From NCBI GenBank assembly GCA_964393115.1, contig CAYMST010000310.1:1-5371 (forward strand): 5,371 nucleotides of DNA, read 5' to 3'. The notes beneath the pieces were generated by a model. The model was not told the DNA's origin. It ran no database searches and saw only the letters and a program-made list of their open reading frames with translations. Positions 1 through 5,038 of this stretch are shown in pieces. The stretch is from CAYMST01 sp964393115. GTDB lineage: Bacteria; Bacteroidota; Bacteroidia; Cytophagales; Cyclobacteriaceae. How positions within the stretch are numbered: the stretch's first letter is position 1; every line of letters starts with the position of its first letter. Position numbers and translations under genes: made by a program.

Positions 1-546
1 GGTAAAACCTATGCCATTACAGGGCCTAACGGTAGTGGAAAGTCTACTCTCCTCAAAGTTATACTTGGTATAATACCTCCAACGAAGGGAGCGGTCACCT
101 ATCACTTAAACGACCAAGTGATCCCTTCAGAAAAGGCCTATAAGTTTATTTCCTATACAGCTCCTTATCTTCAGTTAATAGAGGAGTTCACCCTAGAGGA
201 ACAACTCGCTTTTCACTTTAAGTTTAAGGAATTGGTTTTCTTGAAAAGTCAAAATGAACTAATTCGAGAGCTTGGTTTGGAAAAAGCCAAGAGTAAGTCG
301 ATAAAAAACTTTTCTTCTGGCATGAAGCAAAGGCTTCAGCTTGGCCTAAGTTTTTTTTCAAAATCAAATTTACTCTTACTTGATGAACCTACCTCGTATC
401 TCGATAACGAGAACAAACAACGCTATCACGACATGGTAAAAAAACATCGAGATCAGAGAACAGTGATAGTGGCATCCAATGATGAAAACGAATATTCTTT
501 TTGTGAATCGATAATTAATGTTGAGAATAATCGTTATTCTTCTTGA
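1..546 (+). CDS. ABC transporter ATP-binding protein (5' end outside window)
   Basis: This is the nucleotide-binding subunit of an ABC transporter; it hydrolyses ATP at the inner face of the inner membrane to power a partner permease not seen here. The reading frame is open from base 1, so 181 residues are visible and only roughly 25 to 30 N-terminal residues should be missing. Seen motifs, in visible-residue numbering, are Walker A GPNGSGKST at 8-16, an ABC signature FSSGMKQR at 104-111 (degenerate for LSGGQ) and Walker B LLLLDEPT at 124-131 followed by the D-loop YLD. Two switch residues look altered: the usual H-loop His is Asn160 (ASND), and the Q-loop region reads YTAPYLQ with Pro55 at the expected Gln place. 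Short length and a short helical subdomain resemble the CcmA-like exporters. The substrate cannot be told. A GTG at 118 is internal, because the Walker A motif lies upstream of it. Confidence 0.93.
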   Translation, partial: GKTYAITGPNGSGKSTLLKVILGIIPPTKGAVTYHLNDQVIPSEKAYKFISYTAPYLQLIEEFTLEEQLAFHFKFKELVFLKSQNELIRELGLEKAKSKSIKNFSSGMKQRLQLGLSFFSKSNLLLLDEPTSYLDNENKQRYHDMVKKHRDQRTVIVASNDENEYSFCESIINVENNRYSS

Positions 547-570
547 TCTATGTAAAAAGCTTTACATTTG
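543..570 (+). promoter_or_regulatory. Predicted Bacteroidota sigma promoter for the lipoprotein gene
   Basis: TACATTTG at 563-570 matches the Bacteroidota -7 consensus TAnnTTTG exactly, and a TTG at 543-545 lies 17 bp upstream, where the -33 element is expected. Transcription should then begin near 576, giving a leader of about 15 bases before the ATG at 592. The -33 triplet overlaps the stop codon region of the ABC gene. This is a pattern match only. Confidence 0.55.
550..567. repeat. Inverted repeat overlapping the lipoprotein promoter
   Basis: ATGTAAA (550-556) and TTTACAT (561-567) are perfect 7-bp inverted arms around a 4-base AAGC centre. The dyad sits between the predicted -33 and -7 elements and covers most of the -7 box. 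It could be a repressor operator, or a weak AT-rich hairpin closing the ABC transcript. No proper T-run follows it, so a terminator is the less likely reading. Confidence 0.35.
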
Positions 571-591
571 TTCCTATTAAAATTATACAAA

Positions 592-1101
592 ATGAGTCGA
601 TACGCCACTCTTGTTCTTACGGTTTTTGCTTTAATTTCGATGGTTACTTTAGGTTGCCGTCCTAAAAATGACTCCGATCCGTCACCAACGGGGCCTTCAG
701 AGGCTGAGATAAAAGCGGGACAGTTGAATGGTGTGTGGCAGCTTCAAACAACTGGCGAATCAGGCCCAGTTTCGTTCAACGGAGAGGATATAACGAGTAC
801 TTGGCAAGGTTTTCAACTAACCATTTCCAACTCGACAACTCAAGGCGGTTCATTCACCTCTAATTCTCAGGCGGTCTCTAATGATGATGAGACACATTTA
901 TTAGTCTGGCCATTAGCAGGAACCATGTCTTATGATCCTGACGTGGAGGTATTGACTAGAAGTGACGGTGTTACCATGACAGCGGCGATTAGCTCGGATT
1001 CAAGTTTCTTGAGCCTTTCTTTTGATTATGCTCAGCCGAGTAGTGCGCGGGTAAATAATGTAGATGGTAATTGGAGTTTTCGATTCGATAGAGCTCAATA
1101 G
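592..1101 (+). CDS. Lipoprotein, possible lipocalin-like beta-barrel
   Basis: The product is a 169-residue predicted lipoprotein. A hydrophobic signal segment (about residues 5-20) leads to a lipobox TLGC with Cys22 as the lipidated residue, followed by a polar Asp/Ser/Pro-rich linker (23-42), so the mature protein should be anchored in the membrane. Residues 45-169 are rich in short beta-strand patterns and begin with LNGVWQL, end with GNWSFRF, and contain WQGFQLTI and VWPLAGTMSY. The opening G-x-W and the alternating pattern resemble the lipocalin-like proteins common in Bacteroidota, but that is a resemblance in style and not a confirmed family. The ATG at 592 is chosen because an in-frame TTG at 568 lies inside the predicted -7 promoter box. 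The gene has its own promoter and an intrinsic terminator after it, so it is probably monocistronic. Ligand and function are unknown. Confidence 0.82.
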   Translation: MSRYATLVLTVFALISMVTLGCRPKNDSDPSPTGPSEAEIKAGQLNGVWQLQTTGESGPVSFNGEDITSTWQGFQLTISNSTTQGGSFTSNSQAVSNDDETHLLVWPLAGTMSYDPDVEVLTRSDGVTMTAAISSDSSFLSLSFDYAQPSSARVNNVDGNWSFRFDRAQ

Positions 1102-1126
1102 AGAAGTTATTAATAGAAAATATAAT

Positions 1127-1158
1127 AGGCGATTCCGAAGGGTGTCGCCTTTTTTTTT
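1127..1158 (+). terminator. Intrinsic terminator after the lipoprotein gene
   Basis: AGGCGA (1127-1132) pairs with TCGCCT (1145-1150). A T-G wobble extends the stem, and after one mismatch an inner CC/GG closes on a GAAG loop. Nine consecutive T residues follow directly (1150-1158). It begins 26 bases after the lipoprotein stop codon. This is a textbook rho-independent terminator on the plus strand. Confidence 0.85.
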
Positions 1159-1165
1159 ATCTTTG
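1158..1165 (+). promoter_or_regulatory. Predicted -7 promoter element directly upstream of the 1171 gene
   Basis: TATCTTTG matches TAnnTTTG exactly. Its first base is the last T of the terminator T-run. Its end is 5 bases from the ATG at 1171, so transcription would start at or very near the start codon and the mRNA would be leaderless or nearly so. No TTG is found 17-23 bp upstream, where the terminator hairpin lies instead, so the -33 element is missing or degenerate. Confidence 0.55.
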
Positions 1166-1170
1166 TGTTA

Positions 1171-1686
1171 ATGACTGAGAAGTTTTTCCCATTAGATAAA
1201 AACTATATACTAAAACAGGCGCAGACTGATGTAAAGGATGAGATGTTGGTCACCTTCGTGATAATGGTGATCAAAAATTATCTGAGGTCTCATAATCCGC
1301 TTGGTATAGTTGACGATACGGTGCGTAAGATGGAAGACTATATTAGCAACCATAAAGAGCCAGTTAGTTTGAATGGTTTTTACGAGAACTTATCGGCCAT
1401 CTACAGATACAACAATAACAATACGCAACTCGTCATCCAGTGGGATGGAGGTAGTCCTTACGATCGTTTTGTTGACGAATGGAAAGATGATTTTACGAAT
1501 ATGGTAAATGAGTTTTGTGAAAGTGACTCATTTATGAGACTTGTTTTAAGTGTATCAGTTTTTAACGATGGACATAAGAATGTTCGAATTTTAGAAAATC
1601 ATCTGAAAGGATTCATACATACCTACTACTCGCTCAAAGTAAAGAATAAGAAAATCAAGCCGATAAAAAGTAAAAAGGCGAGTTAG
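1171..1686 (+). CDS. Hypothetical cytoplasmic protein, family not recognised
   Basis: This 171-residue protein is not recognised. It has no signal peptide. A moderately hydrophobic stretch at about 25-38 (MLVTFVIMVIKNYL) is interrupted by Lys and looks more like an amphipathic or buried helix than a membrane span. Visible features are an asparagine run NNNN at 81-84 encoded by an AAC/AAT repeat, a WDGGSPYDRFVDEW segment at 91-104, and a strongly basic lysine-rich tail (about 157-169) that could bind nucleic acid or acidic partners. The single Cys is at 116. The ATG at 1171 is preferred over a GTG at 1165 because the GTG overlaps the predicted -7 element. The gene stands alone between a terminator and a convergent neighbour. 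The coding potential looks real, since the frame is long, well composed and has a promoter at the right place; the function is unknown. Confidence 0.72.
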   Translation: MTEKFFPLDKNYILKQAQTDVKDEMLVTFVIMVIKNYLRSHNPLGIVDDTVRKMEDYISNHKEPVSLNGFYENLSAIYRYNNNNTQLVIQWDGGSPYDRFVDEWKDDFTNMVNEFCESDSFMRLVLSVSVFNDGHKNVRILENHLKGFIHTYYSLKVKNKKIKPIKSKKAS

Positions 1687-1757
1687 AAATCGTTGAGTAT
1701 TACTACAATACCCTATATAGGTACGGAATTAAAAGAGTATCAGCTTACAGTCAGCTT

Positions 1758-2159
1758 TTAGTGTACTATTCCGCATTCATCACAGAATTTTCTTTTGCCG
1801 ATAGGTCTTTTCTTAGGAGGCTTTTTATGTCCGAAGTATAGTGGATTGGAGTATTGAGGTTTTTCCATTTCTCTAGCCTCTTCTCTCTTCTTTTTCGCCA
1901 CCTTTTTCATGCGGACTTCGTATTCCTCTTCCAGGCTTGTAGGCTTCTTTTTAAATAACTTTTCCCAAGTAGTTCTACGATGATGCTCTTCATAATGCGA
2001 TCCTTTATATGCACTATTCGAACCCAAGTTAGGCCTTTTACCATCTCGAATGGCTGTGCCTTGTTTTTTGGGTTCTAAGTCTTTGGTCGTCTGAGCGAAC
2101 ACGGATCCCACAATCGACACAAATAGAAACACGAATAATAGTGACTTTGAATAGCTCAT
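1758..2159 (-). CDS. Small basic exported protein with C-terminal CxxC
   Basis: The product is a 133-residue predicted secreted or periplasmic protein. Residues 1-22 form a signal peptide with a hydrophobic core FVFLFVSIVGSV and a cleavage site VFA|Q, leaving Gln23 at the mature N-terminus as is common in Bacteroidota. The mature part is very basic and low in complexity: a Glu/Lys/Arg-rich probable helix at about 74-100 and a Lys/Pro-rich segment at 112-124. It ends in KFCDECGIVH, with Cys126 and Cys129 forming a CxxC four residues from the C-terminus, followed by a terminal His133. Such an end could bind metal or be redox active, but one CxxC alone does not prove it. No catalytic domain is recognised. 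It is convergent with the 1171 gene (71 bp between stops) and divergent from the exported TPR/Cys protein. I did not find a convincing promoter; TACCATTG at 2209-2202 on the minus strand is one mismatch from the -7 consensus. Confidence 0.75.
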   Translation of the reverse strand: MSYSKSLLFVFLFVSIVGSVFAQTTKDLEPKKQGTAIRDGKRPNLGSNSAYKGSHYEEHHRRTTWEKLFKKKPTSLEEEYEVRMKKVAKKKREEAREMEKPQYSNPLYFGHKKPPKKRPIGKRKFCDECGIVH

Positions 2160-2294
2160 TCACAACTTTTATTTCAACACCTAAATATTTGATCGAACAG
2201 CCAATGGTACTTGTGTAGATCAAGATGATCCTAACATCCTAACGGCATGTAAGTTCAATACAATTTGTTGTAAAACGATATAATTGACGTAATG

Positions 2295-2311
2295 CGTATG
2301 TTACACATACG
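2295..2311. promoter_or_regulatory. Candidate operator: 7-3-7 perfect dyad
   Basis: CGTATGT-TAC-ACATACG is a perfect inverted repeat with 7-bp arms and a 3-base centre. It lies 3 bases upstream of the -7 element TAAGTTTG (2315-2322), so a dimeric regulator bound here would cover the space between the -33 and -7 elements. There is no T-run, so it is not a terminator. The regulator is not identified in the window. Confidence 0.5.
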
Positions 2312-2314
2312 AGT

Positions 2315-2322
2315 TAAGTTTG
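2315..2322 (+). promoter_or_regulatory. Predicted -7 promoter element for the TPR/Cys-motif gene
   Basis: TAAGTTTG matches TAnnTTTG exactly and predicts a transcript start near 2328, about 15 bases before the ATG at 2343. This placement supports 2343 as the start over the in-frame ATGs at 2292 and 2298, which would lie upstream of the transcript. No good -33 TTG is seen at 17-23 bp; an activator bound to the adjacent dyad could replace it. A second, weaker -7-like box TATAATTG is at 2279-2286. Confidence 0.5.
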
Positions 2323-2342
2323 TATTTCGTTCAAAGCTAATA

Positions 2343-2945
2343 ATGAATCGATATCTTTTTGTTCTTTTTACTCTCCTTGTTCTGGATCTTCAGGTAGGAT
2401 TTGGCCAAAACTTCTTCCGCAATAAGCAAATGGCCCAAATAGACCGGGCAGAAGAGTTTATTGATACAGGTGAATTTAGAAAAGCTGATAGTCTGTTGCG
2501 GGATGTAATGAATGAAATGCGTGTGCTACCTTCCAAGCTGGCATTTTTCTTTGGAAAGAACTCTTTTAACCTCGGACTTTATAAACAATGTATTAATTGG
2601 CTTAATAAATATATTGAATTAAAGGGGACATCAGGCCGGTACTCAGAAGAGGCCAAAAAATATTTGGATCTTGCTGATAAAGCTTACCTAAAGCAACGGG
2701 AAGTCGTTAAGCAAAAAAGACCATCAACACCGCGGGATAAGCCCGAAAAAGAGGTTTATATTCCTTATGTTAGCTGTGATGGTGATAAGGTGGTGTGCCC
2801 TGTTTGCAAGGGGTCTGGTACTGTTATTGTCAATGGTACTCTTGGGAAGAAATACAAAGTTTGTCCCTATTCAGGACAGAAAGGATACATGAGCTGTGAC
2901 GATTATAATTTGTTTATTCAAGGTAAGTTAAGTGCCGATTATTAG
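2343..2945 (+). CDS. Exported TPR-like protein with DnaJ-type CxxCxGxG motif
   Basis: The product has 200 residues counted from the ATG at 2343. Residues 1-21 form a signal peptide (core YLFVLFTLLVL, cleavage GFG|QN), so the protein is probably periplasmic or secreted. Residues about 28-115 read as two or three TPR-like helical hairpins, for example AEEFIDTGEFRKADSLL followed by the NLGLYKQCINWLNKYI region; TPRs usually mediate protein contacts. A basic linker (about 115-137) leads to a Cys-rich end: C145, then CPVCKGSG at 152-159, an exact CxxCxGxG as in the DnaJ zinc finger, then a degenerate second copy CPYSGQKG at 174-181 in which the second Cys is Ser177, and C185. Zinc binding through C152, C155, C174 and C185 is possible but inferred. 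In-frame ATGs at 2292 and 2298 would put a 15-17 residue basic extension before the signal peptide and are less likely. The stop lies 2 bp from the convergent HNH gene. The role is unknown; an envelope scaffold or folding helper is a guess. Confidence 0.8.
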   Translation: MNRYLFVLFTLLVLDLQVGFGQNFFRNKQMAQIDRAEEFIDTGEFRKADSLLRDVMNEMRVLPSKLAFFFGKNSFNLGLYKQCINWLNKYIELKGTSGRYSEEAKKYLDLADKAYLKQREVVKQKRPSTPRDKPEKEVYIPYVSCDGDKVVCPVCKGSGTVIVNGTLGKKYKVCPYSGQKGYMSCDDYNLFIQGKLSADY

Positions 2946-2947
2946 AT

Positions 2948-3445
2948 TTATTTTTTTAAAAATCGCAACCATTCTTTATTCACCTTTCCGAAGTTATCGA
3001 CCATAAAAAGAAAATAAGAGGGTTTAGAAGGTTTCGTTCTTAATCCTAACCCAACTTCTTCCGGTTTTCGATCACCTTTTCTGGCATTGCACCGCTTACA
3101 AGCGGTAACTAAATTTTTCCAGCTGGACTTTCCTCCTTTTGACCTAGGGATCAGGTGGTCTAAAGTCAAGTCTTTTTTTGAACCACAATACTGACATTCA
3201 TACCCGTCTCTTCTGAAAATATTTTGCCTGGTAAGCACTAGGCCCTTGTAGGGCATAGACACGTATTGTTGGGTTTTAATAACGGATGGATAAGGAAACG
3301 ACTGACTAACCGTACGTATCGATTTTTCTGCAGCTGAGAATACCATTTCAGCTTTGTCTAGGTAAACAAGCAAGAAAGCCTTTTTTACACTACAGATCGT
3401 CAAAGGTGAAAAATCTTGATTTAAAACAAGGACATATCCCTCCAT
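2948..3445 (-). CDS. HNH endonuclease family protein
   Basis: The 165-residue protein carries a clear HNH nuclease fold in its second half. A zinc-binding pair C84-x2-C87 (CQYC) is followed by D96-H97 (LTLDHLIPRSKGG), with His97 the expected general base, then N111 (WKNLVTAC) and a second zinc pair C116-x2-C119 followed by Asn120 (CKRCNARKG). The N-terminal half (MEGYVLVLNQDFSPLTICSV onward) is a conserved extension of the short HNH proteins found in most Bacteroidota genomes, where they look like housekeeping genes and not selfish elements. The length is usual for that group, and all core motif residues are present, so the enzyme should be an active metal-dependent DNA nicking or cleaving protein; its cellular target is unknown. 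It lies downstream of smpB on the same strand with a 111-bp gap, so co-transcription is possible but uncertain. No restriction-modification partner, intron or homing context is visible. Confidence 0.92.
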   Translation of the reverse strand: MEGYVLVLNQDFSPLTICSVKKAFLLVYLDKAEMVFSAAEKSIRTVSQSFPYPSVIKTQQYVSMPYKGLVLTRQNIFRRDGYECQYCGSKKDLTLDHLIPRSKGGKSSWKNLVTACKRCNARKGDRKPEEVGLGLRTKPSKPSYFLFMVDNFGKVNKEWLRFLKK

Positions 3446-3530
3446 AGTAGATAGTTTATGTATCTAATAACCATGAAGTTAATCATTTAAATTGAAAGAG
3501 TTTATATATGTCGTTCAGGCTACGTTTTAG

Positions 3531-3550
3531 AAAAGCTCGATCAATTCGAG
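3531..3550 (-). terminator. Weak candidate terminator after smpB
   Basis: Read on the minus strand, CTCGA (3550-3546) and TCGAG (3540-3536) form a 5-bp stem with the loop ATTGA, followed by C and four T residues. It begins 7 bases after the smpB stop codon, which is the right place, but the stem is short and the T-run is brief. It may only attenuate read-through into the HNH gene. Confidence 0.35.
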
Positions 3551-3556
3551 GGTTGA

Positions 3557-4027
3557 CTAGAACTTTACCCTGTCTAACTCCCGCTTTAAGTCTTTTTCCT
3601 TGATCGAATTTCGTTTGTCATGAATCTTTTTACCTCGTGCTAAAGCAATTTCCAATTTGGCCAGCCCTTTACCATTTAGAAATAGTCTATAAGGCACAAT
3701 GGTTAAACCCTTTTCTTGTTTTTTTTCGAAGAGTTTGGTCAACTCCTTTTTTTGCAATAAAAGCTTTCGCTCTCTGGTCGGTTCGTGATTGGTGTATGTA
3801 CCCTCGGCGTAGACAGCTATATGCATGCCTTTAATGAATAATTCCTCTTTCTTGAAGTAGCAATAGGCTTCTTGTAAGGAAGCTTTGTTTTCTCTGATCG
3901 ACTTGATTTCAGTACCCTGAAGCACTATACCGGCTGTATATTTATCTACGAATTCAAATTCAAATGAGGCCTTTTTATTCCTAATGTTTACCTTGTTCGT
4001 GAACCTTTCGGTGTTCTTTTTTGCCAT
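3557..4027 (-). CDS. smpB: SsrA-binding protein SmpB
   Basis: SmpB binds tmRNA (SsrA) and delivers it to ribosomes stalled on broken mRNAs, so that the nascent peptide is tagged for proteolysis and the ribosome is freed (trans-translation, cytoplasm). The 156-residue length is normal. Seen family signatures are NIRNKKASFEFEF at 14-26, the GIVLQGTEIKSIRE block at 33-46, the EPTRERKLLL block at 82-91, VPYRLFLNGKGLAKLEIALARGKK from 111, and DKR at 137-139. The C-terminal tail (IKEKDLKRELDRVKF) is the basic helix that enters the empty mRNA channel. The ATG at 4027 gives a standard N-terminus (MAKKN). Only 3 bp separate it from the tsaD stop, so the two genes are almost certainly one transcript. 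The tmRNA gene itself is not in the window. Confidence 0.97.
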   Translation of the reverse strand: MAKKNTERFTNKVNIRNKKASFEFEFVDKYTAGIVLQGTEIKSIRENKASLQEAYCYFKKEELFIKGMHIAVYAEGTYTNHEPTRERKLLLQKKELTKLFEKKQEKGLTIVPYRLFLNGKGLAKLEIALARGKKIHDKRNSIKEKDLKRELDRVKF

Positions 4028-4030
4028 TGA

Positions 4031-5038
4031 TTAAAGTTTTAGTCTTGGATCGGGTGTTACGGAAAAGTCAGCAAATTGTTTCTCTTCAAAGAGAAAATGA
4101 GCGGCCATGGCGATCATCGCGGCATTATCGGTACAGTATTCGAACTTAGGTACGAATACTTCCCAAGAATATTTTTCGGCTTGGGTAGTTAGTTGTTTCC
4201 TTAAATGGCTATTGGCTGAAACTCCACCAGCAATAGCGATGCGGTTAATTCCAGTCGTTTTGGCGGCTCTTTTTAATTTTTGCAATAACATTTCAATGAG
4301 CGTGTGCTGTATACTGGCGCAAATGTCATGTTTGTTTTGCGCTATGAAATGCTCATTAAGTTTTACTTGGTCCCTGATGAAATACAAGAATGCTGTTTTT
4401 ATCCCGCTAAATGAGTAATTAAGTCCTTGCATTTCTGTTTTTGGAAAGGAGAAACGATGAGGGTCACCTTCTTTGGCATACTGGTCAATGAGTGGTCCAC
4501 CGGGGTAAGGAAGCCCCATTATTTTGGCACACTTATCAAATGCCTCTCCAACAGCATCATCTTGAGTAGTGCCAATAACCTCCATCTCTAGCGACGACTT
4601 CACTACTACAAGTTGGGTATGACCTCCGCTTACCGTTAGGCATAAGAAAGGAAATGTTGGTTTGGGGTCTTCTATGAAATGCGCTAATATATGTGCTTTC
4701 ATATGGTTGACTGCGATCAATGGTATTCGCAAAGAAAACGAAAGTGACTTAGCGAATGCGCACCCCACCATGAGTGAACCCAACAACCCTGGTCCGTGTG
4801 TAAAGGCGATTGCATTAAGATCTTTTTTATCTATTGCAGCAACTTGCAGTGCCTCCATGACAACGGGCATTATCTTTGTCATATGTGCTCTTGATGCCAG
4901 CTCCGGTACCACGCCTCCATACTTTCTATGAATAGATTGTGAGGCTATGATATTATTAAGAACTTTGCCGTTCTTAATTACTGCAGCAGCGGTCTCGTCA
5001 CACGATGACTCTATGGCCAATATAATTGTGTCTTGCAT
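4031..5038 (-). CDS. tsaD: tRNA N6-adenosine threonylcarbamoyltransferase TsaD
   Basis: TsaD transfers the threonylcarbamoyl group from threonylcarbamoyl-AMP (made by TsaC/TsaC2) to A37 of ANN-decoding tRNAs, acting in the cytoplasm with TsaB and TsaE. The 335 residues match the family length. Visible motifs are ESSCDET at 10-16 near the N-terminus, the GGVVPELASRAH segment at 41-52, the HGPGLLGSL loop at 81-89, the metal-binding HMKAH at 112-116, SGGHT at 137-141, GEAFDK at 164-169, GGVSAN at 271-276 and YCTDNAAMIA at 301-310 with the metal ligand Asp304. The ATG at 5038 is chosen because it puts the conserved ILAIESSCDET at the usual distance from the N-terminus. An in-frame ATG at 5173 would add 45 residues that are antisense to the TamB-like membrane segment. 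It heads a tsaD-smpB operon and starts at the same place as the divergent TamB-like gene. Confidence 0.97.
   Translation of the reverse strand: MQDTIILAIESSCDETAAAVIKNGKVLNNIIASQSIHRKYGGVVPELASRAHMTKIMPVVMEALQVAAIDKKDLNAIAFTHGPGLLGSLMVGCAFAKSLSFSLRIPLIAVNHMKAHILAHFIEDPKPTFPFLCLTVSGGHTQLVVVKSSLEMEVIGTTQDDAVGEAFDKCAKIMGLPYPGGPLIDQYAKEGDPHRFSFPKTEMQGLNYSFSGIKTAFLYFIRDQVKLNEHFIAQNKHDICASIQHTLIEMLLQKLKRAAKTTGINRIAIAGGVSANSHLRKQLTTQAEKYSWEVFVPKFEYCTDNAAMIAMAAHFLFEEKQFADFSVTPDPRLKL
5021..5028 (+). promoter_or_regulatory. Weak -7-like box upstream of the TamB-like gene
   Basis: TATAATTG is one mismatch from TAnnTTTG, and it predicts a transcript start near 5034, just before the candidate TTG start at 5038. 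It lies wholly inside the tsaD coding region. No clear -33 element was found. Confidence 0.25.

Noticed and set aside
1700..1725. Palindrome CCTATATAGG in the convergent gap between the 1171 gene and the basic exported protein gene.
   Set aside because: Short and AT-rich with no T-run; it does not support a terminator or an operator between converging genes.
2038..2223. A 61-residue open frame on the minus strand with a CVDC motif.
   Set aside because: It overlaps the N-terminus of the exported basic protein in another frame, has no promoter and no recognisable composition of its own.
2229..2243. Short direct repeat CCTAAC-AT-CCTAAC in the divergent intergenic region.
   Set aside because: Two 6-base copies are easily found by chance and no other element is attached to them.
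2948..3445. HNH gene considered as part of a defence or homing element.
   Set aside because: It has no methylase, intron, integrase or toxin partner, and is of the housekeeping type common in Bacteroidota, set among conserved genes.
3637..3834. Plus-strand open frame inside smpB.
   Set aside because: It is antisense to a highly conserved gene and has no start signal; a shadow frame.
4107..4931. Plus-strand open frames inside tsaD (4107-4418 and 4662-4931).
   Set aside because: Antisense shadows of the conserved tsaD frame with no family resemblance.
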